Shown: piece by piece, positions 1-11,900 of the stretch
How the letters are laid out: every line of letters starts with the position of its first letter
How positions within the stretch are numbered: the stretch's first letter is position 1
Source of the DNA: Notospermus geniculatus
Taxonomy: Eukaryota > Nemertea > Pilidiophora > Heteronemertea > Lineidae
Length of the DNA: 64,000 bases
Assembly (NCBI GenBank): GCA_002633025.1
Contig: NMRB01000531.1
Location: 209,408-273,407, forward strand
Reading direction: 5' to 3'
The notes under the pieces: generated by a model
Databases searched by the model: none
The model's input: the letters and a program-made list of their open reading frames with translations, nothing else
What the model was told of the DNA's origin: nothing
Translations under genes and position numbers: made by a program

Positions 1-500
1 GTCACTTGACTGGGGATTGAACCCAGAACCTCAGAGGTGACAGGTGTGATGTTTCCACTGTACCACTCTGAGTCTGATGACCCTGAGCAACGTTCCGAGT
101 TGCCTAGAGTAACTTGTGGTGTCAAAGAGAGATTGCCTCTCTATCTGTCCCACGACAAACAGGTCTGACTGGCAATTGAACCTGAACCTTAGAGGTGACA
201 GGTGCCGTTGTTCCCACTGCACCACTCTGACAGCCTATGGATGTCTAAAGAATGCACAACTACACAAGTTGCCGATTTTGGCAAATCTCCAAAACGAACA
301 TCGACAACAAACACGATATCGATATTTTATCAATCTCATCTGAAACGATCAAATCTCGCGTCTAATTCATGAACAATTTCTATTTTCACATTCAATCTTC
401 GTAGCTTGTCATCTTCCATCATGGAAGACATTTATTTCCGTCTCGCCGGTATCGAAATGTGGAAGTGCTCCATCTCAACTCAGAGAGACACTCAGACTCA

Positions 501-577
501 GGGGTGTCCGAGTGGCACAGTGCAAACATCCGTGCCTGCACCTCTGACGTTCCGAGTTCAATCCCCATCAAGAGCCC
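501..577 (+). repeat. tRNA-derived SINE head, family A
   Basis: A tRNA-like unit with an A-box-like CCGAGTGGCACAG and B-box GAGTTCAATCC. Related degenerate copies lie on the minus strand at about 1-72 (B-box GGTTCAATCC) and about 165-237. The cloverleaf is imperfect, so a SINE rather than a functional tRNA is likely. Confidence 0.55.
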
Positions 578-951
578 TTTTAATCACCTCCTCTCAGAAA
601 CAACTAAAGAGTTACACCTCTCTATCCCGATATCTAAGCGATATCTGACAAACTCTCGACTTATCTCAAGTCCTCGATCAAACCTGGCCACCAGATGTTC
701 CCGTGAACCCGGGTATGAGGTACATGTACCGGTGCCTATTTCCTCTCGTGAGATACACCTGTTTTATCTAGATTACAGTTTTCAGATGAAATAGGTACTT
801 TTCCTGCATTCCTTGGGACTGACATGGACTATAGACGGATGCAGAGCTTGTATTCCTCTTGGTCAGATAAGAAAGTCTTACATAACACATCACTTGCCCA
901 AGCCACAAGTCAGGTCAAACTTGAAAAATTCGACAAAGCCTTCACACACTT

Positions 952-1154
952 GTGACTGGCTCCATCAAAAGTAGGCGCAAGTCACAGGTGATCATCACTG
1001 GTCATCAGTTTACTCAAGTATTGTCACTGCTGTCCACTGCTATTGTCAACCTGCAGAGACGTAGGCCTACATTTCAGCTATTGTGTTGTGAGGCTGTTAA
1101 CCGTTTCCGTGGTTGTGACTACCGGTAGTGCCTACTTTTGCAGGAACGGGTCAC
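952..1154 (+). mobile_element. TIR element family 1 (GTGAC...GGGTCAC), copy 1
   Basis: Ends GTGACTGGCTCC and GGAACGGGTCAC; the body begins GGTGATCATCACTGGTCATC. Three more copies occur at about 7665-7777 (-), 9843-10248 and 12070-12402. This copy keeps an uninterrupted GTTAAC near 1090, which is the empty site for the insertion seen in the 9.8-kb copy. Confidence 0.7.
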
Positions 1155-1965
1155 GTTTTCCACCACTGTCTCCACACAATGGTCACTTCCAAAAATCGCA
1201 CCACAATCTGGACAAGTGTGTGTTGGCCTTTAGGCTCATAAGAATATCGGAGCTTACAGTATTGTGAAGGGAGGAAAGAGAAACTAAACGAATCTGGCAC
1301 ATCCTGGTTCAGAATAGTTAGAAGAATATTTCTTTTATCATGCCTATGTTTTCTATTTCTTATTTCACCCACATACCTGCGGCGGATCGTAACTTCCACC
1401 AGCATTATGCTGATTTCCTGTCGCTGAATACCCGTGGCTACAAAACACACATAAAACGTGAATTCCTTGTGTTGGTCATTAAACTCGAGGTAAACTAGGT
1501 AGATTCTATTCCAAGGTGTGCTGAGAAACGCGAGTCGTTAACCCTTCAGATTTCAAATATATACATACTGTAGACTCCAAATTTGCCGAAGCCAGAAGAC
1601 GTGAAGACCTTTTTCTTTAGGAGTGGGGTGTGGCTTGGGGGAGGGGTGAGGGGTAGAGAGAATCTCCCCCCTTGTGAAGGAATCCAATATAAAGTACAAA
1701 GAACGACACACAAAATGATAAAATACTTATAAAGTCATCTCCAAATTTTGCAAATTTTCGACCCCATAGAAAGTGCCTGAGGGGGTCGAAAATTAGCAAA
1801 ATTCAGAGACGACTTTATACGTATTTTATCATGTGTAGGAATCAATACGGTTCAGCAGTTATAACTGTAATGCTTGGGCTGGGGTTGGGGTATGGGGGCC
1901 GGTTACAGTTTCTTGTGAGACCAAGAAAAGTGATAAAACCCTGCCTTTCAGTAAGGACCGAATAG

Positions 1966-2250
1966 TCTGCACGTTTGTATTTGTATTTTTCCATCAAGGC
2001 TGAAACCAAAGCATCATTGGCCCTGGTAAGTACGGAGGAGACCATCTCAAGCTACTCATGTTCCTCACTTGGATGGGGTCTTTTACTTGCCCTTGCAAAG
2101 AAACAAGGTACAAGGCACCATGGCTTACTGTCGCATGTGACGGATGTGAAGAGCAAGGGATGATATCCCATACGGCCTGGGGTGGATTCGAACCCGGGAC
2201 CTGCTGCTTGCTTAGTGGACGTGATAACCACTAGGCCATCAGGGCTCTTC
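1966..2250 (-). repeat. tRNA-derived SINE, family B, copy 1
   Basis: On the minus strand the head GAGCCCTGATGGCCTAGTGG contains a good A-box, and GGGTTCGAATCC is a perfect B-box. A unique body follows, with an ATACAA-like tail. A second copy is at about 62025-62270 on the plus strand. The shared body (CAGTAAGCC...GAACATGAGTAGC) defines the family. Confidence 0.75.
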
Positions 2251-2672
2251 TGTATGTTTGTGTAAAATCCTCGGTTCTTCACTCGCGTAATGATATCATT
2301 TGTACCTGAGCTGAGAAAAAACTGATCTAGCTGGTATTTGGAAAGTGTGCGCTAAAGAAAAGTCATGAAGCTATCTCTAGTTAGAGGTATAGTGTATCAA
2401 GTTGGTGAAAAAAACATCGGCGAGTTGTTGAAAAAGTTGGCTGGTTCTAAACAAAGGTGATGAAGAGGAGAGATAGGTGTAATATACGGCAGAGGAGGAG
2501 TCGAGGAATGGAAGACTGGTAACACATCCCGTGTTATCAGGCCTGGCCGCAACGTGGCACCAACGGGTTCGGTAAAAATACCCCTGAATGTTCAGTATGG
2601 TATTCTTGAAATTGTTTTCATTTTTGCTTATTTTAACTTTTCCTGATTTTTCCGTTTTTCGTATCTTTGCAG

Positions 2673-2975
2673 ATGAAATTCCGAAGTTTATAAAAAATCC
2701 GCAGTCTGTTGCCGCCAAGCCGCGTGGAAAAGTCGTCCTGCACTGCGCCGTAGATTCGTCGTCGTCATCGCCGCCGCCGCGAATACGATGGAAATACAAC
2801 GGCAACTTTATAAACACGAACGAGGACGAAGGGCTTATTGTAAATGGAGGAACTTTACATATAAAATCATTCAAACATTCGAAACGACATAAACCGCACG
2901 CTGGGAAGTATCAGTGTATTGCGAATACAACGTTAGGTGCTGTGGCTAGTCTGACAGCGGAAGTTACAAGAGCGG
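2673..2975 (+). CDS. CDON/BOC: CDON/BOC exon: Ig domain 1
   Basis: The acceptor is a long T-rich tract ending TTTGCAG and the donor is GTAAGT; phases are 1 to 1. The product begins DEIPKFIKNPQS. It shows the Ig cysteine pair (VVLHCAVD and GKYQCIANT) and the core tryptophan (RWKYNG). A serine/proline run (SSSSSPPP) lies between the B and C strands. The frame stays open upstream to an ATG at 2588/2597, so an intronless signal peptide is an alternative start (see findings). Confidence 0.85.
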
Positions 2976-5900
2976 GTAAGTTGGCGTTTGTCCTGTAGGT
3001 GGCGCTGATTGGTCGAGTTACGCAGAGGGTTCATCGCTTCTGGACATCTGACAATAAACATTACATAGTCTTAGCAAGTAGGGCCATCTGGTGTCTAAAG
3101 ATAGAACTGATTCTCCTGTCAATATCAGGAGCGGATCCAGAATCATGGGAAAGAGGGGGCACAGCCACCGCGCATCATGGAAAACCTCGGTCAAATTTTA
3201 ACATCTTTTCAAAATTTCGAAATTTCCCGGTCAATTTTAAAGGTTATCCACAAAATAGAGGGGGCACGGGCCGGGTGTGCCCCCCCTTGGATCCGCGCCT
3301 GAATATGTGAAAGCCTGGTAACATATTCTTTCTTCCAACGTCTCTGTGACATCACCGTTGCTAAAAATAACTTGTGTTTTGAGAGTGTACACATGTACCC
3401 TGACATATCGCTCTTCCGTTTCAGGTATAAGTCGTTTTAATCGGGATCTACCCGACATTATCGTGAATGCGACCAAAGGCAATGTTGCATTTGTTCCGTG
3501 TGTCCCACCAGAGTCGCTACCAAAACCTATCATGACGTTTGAAGTCAATTCTACCATCATTGATAATGAATACTCAGGTAAGGGTAGTGACATCGCCTGG
3601 TGAGCTGTCACGATCACGTGCTGGCCTAGGAACTTCAAACGTGACATAAATGGCTGCTGTTGGAAAGCAGGAATGTGGAAGTGGCAGAGACAGGAACTAG
3701 TCTACGTTTTACCATGGGATTTTGATCAGTGCCCTCTGGTGTCAAGAGCGTGACTTCCTCATACCACTATTTGTCACATAGGATTCTCCAGACTATTTCG
3801 TCTGCCCGGTGCTGACCTACTTTTCAGGGCGTGATCAGTCTCCGTCATGCACTTTCGCAGTGGCCGACATGTGACCAAACTCCACTCCACTCCGCAATTG
3901 ATTAAGTTGTAAACGACCGACTTTCTTTTCCAGTTCGCCATAGAATTTTACCATCAGGGTCTTTACAAATTGAGGACGTCAAACCGATCGACCAAGGGAC
4001 GTATATCTGTCGAGCGGAAAATCCAGTGACGGGAAAAATCAGGGCAGCAATTCAGCGGGTTATACTCCGAGTATTAAGTGAGTATTGCTCGAAGTAGAAT
4101 CTTCCTGTCAGAGTTAATTGATTCCTGTCAGAGTTAATTGTGTTTGACACATGTCAGAGTTGATTGACATCAGGTCAACAGGTTGTCGGAGCTCCAGTTT
4201 CCTCCTACAATTTTGTGTTGTTATTTTTCCAGATCCAATCGTCAACATACCTCCCACGATAATCCAACCTCCATCAAAGAAATCCGAAGTTTTAATTGGC
4301 AGCAACTTAACTTTAGAATGCGTCATGAACGGCGCACCAGTCCCGGTGGTAAACTGGGAAAAATATGGCGGCGTTTTACCGGAAGGACGCCATGAGCAAG
4401 TGTTAGGAAATCTGCATTTATTGGACGTACAGCTGCAGGATCAGGGGACGTATATCTGTCAGGCGGAGAACGGGCAGGGGACGCACGCTACGGCCGTCGC
4501 GATGGTGGACGTCTTGGGTAGGTCACTGAAGACTTTGTAGGGAATCTGGACGGGGGAATCTTGGATGCCGGTGTATATTTCCTGGTGCTTAGGTTTCCTC
4601 CTGCATTACATTGCTAGATCAGCTAGCCAAGGATTAGAGCATCACGTCTGTTGAGCTAGGCCACTTTTCTTGTAAATCAAACTTCTCCTTACTAAACTTG
4701 AAATTTAACTTTTGTTTTTGTCTTCTTCAGAATTACCCACGATCACCACCCCGCCAGATGATCAGACCGTGACCGACGGTGACACGGTCTCGTTCGACTG
4801 CCAGGCGTCCGGTGAACCAAAGGTTAAGACGAGCTGGTTGTATAACGGGGAACCTGTGTTCAGGGACAGTTCTGTCTCAATTACAGGTAAGGACAAGAAT
4901 TGGTGTTAACTCAGTGGAAGACTTTCCTGCTGTCAGAGGCTTCCACCAGAAGCAGTCCTAGAACTCACGGAATTTGCCATCACAGAGAAGTGTAAACCAC
5001 GACGTCACCCATAATGACGTGGAGGCCGTGGCTTATGTCTCTGACGTCAAGTTTTGCGACTTTCTAAGACTGCTAATAGGCGGCCTCTAACAGCAGTAAA
5101 GTCTCCTGTTACAAAAGATATCTTCAAGATTTATTTGATACTAGTAGCCTCTTCATAGAAATTTGACCAAAGGATGTCAACCAAATCTTTTCAAAAGTCT
5201 CTAATGTCTGCTGTTTAAATCCTTAAATCTCAAAATCGTGTTTTCATCGCAGAATTTGGCCCAAGTAATGGTAAGGATAGATGTCGTCTGCTGTGTTGGC
5301 GAATGGCTTCTGTTTATCTCGTCGTCTGTGGAACTTTCTTCGTTCAAAGTCGTGTTGAGATTCGATGTTTATTTTGTATTCACACAATTCTGTGTTCCTG
5401 AAGTTCGTCACGGATGCCGTCATTTGATGTGTCGCGAACACCAGTGTGCTTTAATTGTTTCTATTAGATAGATGTCGGCTTTTAGCTCACCTGGTGAGCT
5501 TCTACAATCACGTGTCACCTGTCGTCTGTCGCAGTTCTGTATCTGTTGGGTTGGATTCCGTCAGAGGAGCAGATGTGAACGCACAGAAGCAGAGGATGCT
5601 GGGGTGATTAAAAAGATACAACGTCCATCTCGCTTGGACCAATCACTTACCAAATATGGCAGACAGTCCTTGCAAAAACCAAAACGCAGTTGAAAATACG
5701 TGAAATGATGACATAGGTGACACACTTCGAGAAATACGTTGTAATCTTAAATTTCATGGTGAAAATTCCCAACGCTATTTTCAGAAACGACCTTGACTCT
5801 AAACCGAGTCAACCTAAACCAAGCTGGGTTCTACCAATGTGTAGCACAGAGCAGGATCGGCATGGCGACGGCCGTCGCTTGGCTACGGGTGAAGAAACGC

Positions 5901-8900
5901 AAAATGCCACTACTGCCGGAGATAAAACCTGCTGAAGATAAAGATGGCGCCACGGTGAAGCCGCAAGCGATTGCCCCTGACCACGAGCCCAGTCATAATA
6001 CATGTGAGTACTCGTTACGATTGGTGTAGACTGGTCAATTTTGTTGATATTCATGGCGTGCTGTTACAGAGGTCAGAACAAGGTCATTGGTGTTTTCTTC
6101 TCTTCCAGTTGATCGGCCCAGCATCAACATCGGCCCGTCAAACACGACAACCACGGAGGGCCAAACCGTCACCCTTCTGTGCATCACCGAGGGAGCCAAT
6201 CACGTCAGCTGGTTAAAAGACGGCACGCCCATCGATTATGCATTGAATGAACGCCATGACGTCTCATCAGCTGATTCACTACAGATTTACAAAGTCGTGG
6301 AGACGGATTCGGGCGAATATGTCTGCTTGGCGTCGAATCGAGTTGGGTTCACCACGGCCTCTGCTTTTGTGGAAGTGACCGGTACGTAGTCTCCGACTGA
6401 CTGCAATCTTTTGAAAGAAGTGTTGAGTGGAGTGCTGAGTGCCAGATTTAAAACGTTCAACCTCTGACTAGCTCTTCATGTGACGGACGGTGGCTATCTC
6501 TGACAGCACAGGTTTTCTCCGGGTATTCTGGTTTCCTTCTGCTCTACATTAAATTCGCCAAGGTCTCTATTCAATATTTTCATTTCATGAAAAATATCTT
6601 CTTCAGCTCCGTTGAACATCCCCGATCACCTGATGCCTGATACGATGTTCCCGCCGATAAATCCTAAAAAGAACGAACCAAACCCAACACCCCCTATAGC
6701 TGTAAATGGAACTGCGGCACCTGTGGCGCAGAACACAACCGCCGAAGATGACGGCTCAGCGACGACGACATCGAGAATGATTGAAAAAGTTATCCTGGTC
6801 AATAACAGTGCGTCAAAACCACAAACACCTCCGAAAAAGCCGAGTATTTTCGATACCGGCATGTCGAATTATGATTATAATGGGAATACGGATGATATCA
6901 TCCTGCTTACGACACGCCCGCCGTCGCAGACAGTGCCGCCATTCGGTGTCGACGACAGCAGGCGATGGAATAAGAATAAGAATAAGAAAGATCGGGCGAG
7001 GGAACGGGAGCGGGACCGAGAACGTGCGAGAGATCGTGAGAGAGGACGGAATCGTGATCGCACGAAGAAGAAGAACAGATCGGGAGAGGGTATGTGTTGT
7101 GTCGACTTGATTTATGTATATTGTGACGCCCTGTATGTGTACTTAACCCTTTCCATGCAAGTGGCATATAGGGATTTTACTGATCATTTTACTTATCAGT
7201 CTGTTCCTTTTTCAGTGAAAATGGTACCTCCTTCCAAACCCACCGTGACGAAGCTCTCCGACAACTCAGTCATGCTTCAGTGGTCCGTCTCGGACAACGA
7301 CGGATTACGGATTACGTTCTTCCGGGTCCAGTATCGTGAATTGACCAATCACAGAAAGCGTGGGACGTGGGAAACAATCGAAGACGATATACCGCAAGGA
7401 ACGCATCAGTACGAAGTGGCTGGTCTCAAACCCGGCGCCACCTTTAAGTTCAGGATTGCAGCAGTCTATTCCAATAATGACAACAAGTTAGGACCGAGTT
7501 CAGGCCGGTTTAAACTGAGCGTAGAACCGGCTCAGAGACCGTATCCACCGGAGAAGGAACCGTTTATTGTGGATGTGAACAGTGTATCAGCGACGCAGGT
7601 GGCCATCCGTTGGAAGGTGAGAATGTGTTGATTGAAAGAATGGACACTGGTGGGCAGACCTGAAATATACATCTCTGCAAGTTGACAATAGTATTGAACA
7701 GCAGTGATAATAGTTGAGTAAACTGATGACCAATGATGATCACCTGCGACAAGCACCTGCTTTTGCTGATCGGGTCATGTATGTGTGGCGGTCTAGGAAA
7801 ACCCGTCGGATGTCACTGAGTGATCGATCAACAAGGGTTGTTAGATTGCCTGTGCTTTATCTGCTACTGTTTACTGTTATGGAGTACATTTCAGCTATTG
7901 AAATGTGCGGGTTCACCAAGGCCATTAACACGTTCTTCGAACGCGACATCCGACGGGTTTTCCTAGACCGCCTCACATATGTTGAAAGCTGGTGCGGATC
8001 CAGGATTTTTGGCAGAGGGGGGTCAGGGCCGCCGAGGGTGGTCATAGCAGGCGGGCGACGAAGATCCCCGCACCGACGGGGGTGGGGGTGGGGGTGCCTC
8101 CCCCAGAAAATTTTGAAATCTAGAAGGCCGTAGACGCGATTTCCTGGCATCTCAGTATCAAAACAGAAGCATTATTCTTGCGTTTTTTGCTTACTGTCGC
8201 AAATTATTGAAGAAAAAAACAATTGGTGGTGGCGTGTAGGGGGTCACGACCCCCAAAACCCCCCCTCTGGATCCGCGCCTGGTCGAAAGAATCAAAATGG
8301 TTTCTTTCTCAGTTTCTGTATCTATTTATGTGTTTTTTTTCTTCAGGACATGGCCAGGGGGACCGTGGCAGTGGAAGGCTTCTACATCTATTACCGACCT
8401 TTCGACTCCGGCCAGGAGTTCAGAAAACAAGAAGTATTCGGCGGAAATCGCGTCAGCTACACGTTGAACGGGTTAGAACCGGATACGGAATACCAGATCC
8501 GGATGCAGTGTTTCAATTCGGCCGGAGTGAGCAAAGACAGCAACTTGGTCGTGACAAGGACACTAAGTAAGGACATCATTCCTGTGTTTGTTAACGCCCT
8601 CTATTTTCTAGATATCATGCTTATTTAAAGTTCGAAAGAAACTTGCATTCTTGCGTTCGAAAGAAACTTGCAAAAGCGTTCACATTATATCGTCAATTTT
8701 TCAGCTCTGCCCGGAAGTTCCGGTGTATTATTCGGTGGTGAATCAGACTACCGCCCCGTCGAAGAGAACCGATTCCAAAACCGGAACCGGAAAAACCCGA
8801 TATTCGATATCAGCAACCCGTACGACGAGCATCCGCGAGGGAACCCGACGCCGACGCCGACGGACACGTCGGAGGACCCGTTCGACAGGAAGATTAATAC

Positions 8901-11900
8901 GCAGTCTAGTTCTATGCTCTTGTACATGGTTCTTGGTATCGTTCTCGGCGTCATGATGTTGTTACTCGTTATTTTTATGGTGATGTGTGGTCTGAAGCAG
9001 CGTCAGCAGCGAAGGATGATGGGTAAGCTATGAAAGTTTTGTGTCGAAATTCTGAAATTGTCGTTTCTGGAGCACGAGTGCAAGTGCCAACTTACGGCAT
9101 TATAGCTACTTATCAGCGCTTCATGTAAGATGGGCGCACTCAAGCTCGCGCCCGTGTGCGCCCGCAAAATTGCACCGAGGAGCTCGATTGCCCGCGCTCC
9201 TCGGCATCCTTGAAGTAACTGACTATCAAATTTCACGAGTGTGAACAGCTCTCCTCGAGCCTTTGAGGAGCTCAACTGGTTGGGCTCCTGCAGATTTCAA
9301 ACGTGAAGCACTGAAGTTACATGTACTTATCAAACAATACTGGGCGATATTTTTGAAATGTAGGAGGAAACCAGACCTTCCCAATATGTCAAGGAGAGAT
9401 TGCCCTTTCTACCGCATAAAGCCACCAGCATGATCAGGATCAAACCTGGACCTGATTGGCGGATTAGATGTCACATGACCTTAACCTTAAAACGTCTTTC
9501 TTCTTCATCTTCCAGCAGAGCTAGACGCCAGCATGCGACACAAATTCCACGATTCCGCTCAACGTATACACAACGACAATATCCGTAAAAAATACATGAA
9601 CGGCGGCTTCGCACTGAACGGTATTACGCAGAACGGCGGCGGGATTTACGCCAACGGGAGCATTCATAATGGCTACATCCCCGGCCACAGCGACCATGAC
9701 AGTAAGATTAACATCAGTGTAAACCCGATGACTCAACTGGAGAATCATTATCCAGAACACAACGGGACGTTAAAGGTAACATTTCTTTATTAAAGGCACT
9801 CTTTCCTGGCACCCATGTTTTCCTGTCCCCCTGGCATCATAGGTGACCCACTCCAGCAAAAGCAGGCGCTTGTCACAGGTGATCATCATTAGTCATCAGT
9901 TTACTCAACTATTATCACTGCTGTCCACTACTATTGACAACCTGCACAGACGCACATTTCAGCTGTTGTGTTGTACATGTATAAGGGCGTTAAAGGAGCA
10001 CGGTATTGGATCTCTAATGCGTTATTTGACTGCCAACGTAGAGGGAGCCACCTAGCGGCAGTAAGACGAACTACAATAATGCATTACAAAATGTACGCAG
10101 TAAATCGGGTCATTCGCCGAGACGTAGTCAGACCCTTGGGTTGGAGAGTGGCGCGGTGGCGGCAGCTGTCGAGAAAAAGTGGCAATACCGTGCTCCTTTA
10201 ACGCTTTCCTCAGTTATACAAGTGCCTACTTTTGCTGGAGCGGGTCACATAATGGTTTGAGCCAAATGGTGAAAAAGAATCAAGAGTATTGTGGGATTCC
10301 GTTTCTCCTTAAATAAACTTTCATGAATGGGTATTAAAGTATGTCTAACCTCTTTTTCAGTCCAACGGCGAACTTGCTCATAATTTACAGGAGGTCCTCA
10401 CGAACGACGTTATATACAACAGCCTGGAGCGGCAGAGCCAGGGACCTCCAAGTCATCATGAAAGCCAAGGTAAGGAGGAGAATACGGTTGAGAGGGTCGC
10501 GAGAAGGTTGTTGATGCTTGGCTCCATCTTTTAGTGAATTGCTGAACAAAAATCTTGTACTGAAATGAAGTGTCATGGCTCCTGTTGTTGCTGGCCTGCA
10601 GTGTTCTCCACTGACCTGGGCAAGCTATGCAACATCTTGGTTACGGCTCAACTTGAGACTTTTTCGTGCTTGTTTAGGGTTATCTTGCACTGTTCACGTC
10701 TGGCTGTGAACAGTGCTGACAAACAAACAGCTCCACAAGCACAGTGGAACCTCTCTATTAAGGGCACCATTGGGACTGACGGACACTGTCCTTATGTGCA
10801 AGGTGTCCTGATTACAGAGGTCCAAACGAGTCGGAAGGACAAATTTAGGGCTGAAGTTTGATGTCCTTAATATTGAGATGTCCTCCTGACAGAGGTGTCC
10901 GCTAAGGGAGGTACTGTAGTAGCTCTTACCATTGGCGAACGTGCGACTCGACGCCCGAGGATTAGTTTAAAATGTCTCCCGATGACCCGGTCATTCCTTG
11001 TAACTTGCAGGCCCCCACTATCAGGAGTTGCTCCATTCTGACCCGCTCCTCATCCCACTAGATCAAGATCACTCTGACACGGGTAATGGCCGCTTAAGTC
11101 TCAATGGAACCGACATCCATTCTTTCTCAGGCGGTTGTCAGTTTTTCGAATGTTTTTGACGATTTTGGCTTGACGAAAATTGCATGACACCTATGGATTT
11201 TTTTGAAATTTTTTTGACGATTTTGGCTCCAAGATAAATTCACTGCATGATATTCAAAATTTGCCGCAATTTAAAGTTTGCTTATATATAAATTTCTGAG
11301 AAAACTGGAAAATTTTTGTGTGAAAACTAAAAAGAGCATGTGAGTGATGATTTTGTAACATGGCAACTGTGTGAGTTAAATTTTTCTGCAATGTCCAAGT
11401 CAACAGACTCTAAAGTTGAGTCGTCGTTTGATTATGGACCAATTAATTGATCTTTAATTAATGATTTTATTAATTGATTTTGCAGATGAGATTCCTAACG
11501 GAGTGCTACCTGAGATTCAATACAAGACGGGCCAAAACCATCGCATACGACAGAGCACGTTTAAACCGGAACCGCCGGATCCGTGTAGGATACCAAACCG
11601 TTCACATGAACAACTAAATCCTAATTATGATCCTTACGATAGTGTTCACAATATGTCGCCACACGGGACGTACTCTAGGTCACATGACCAAATCCCGAAA
11701 TCTCCGTATGATTATTCATATTCACCGCGATCACAACAAGACTTTATGAATCACTCATTAAACCATTCGTTAACACGTCAAATGGTGCATTCACCGCCAC
11801 CGTACGACTACCAGGCCGGACCGTGTAGTAATAATTTATCTGAACCGTCGCCGAAAGTTCGGCAGAAGCGGCGACGCCGAAGTCGGGATAAATCCAACAT

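Noticed and set aside
2160-2250. Possible functional tRNA gene (perfect A and B boxes)
   Set aside because: The acceptor stem does not pair cleanly, and the sequence continues into a body shared with 62.0 kb, so it is a SINE.
2377-2874. 165-codon minus-strand frame opposite Ig exon 1
   Set aside because: Shadow of the co-receptor exon; no domain and no splice support.
6781-7110. Alternative plus frame and minus Arg/Ser-rich frames in the linker exon
   Set aside because: Shadows of the K/R/E/D repeat; only the phase-1 frame joins the flanking exons.
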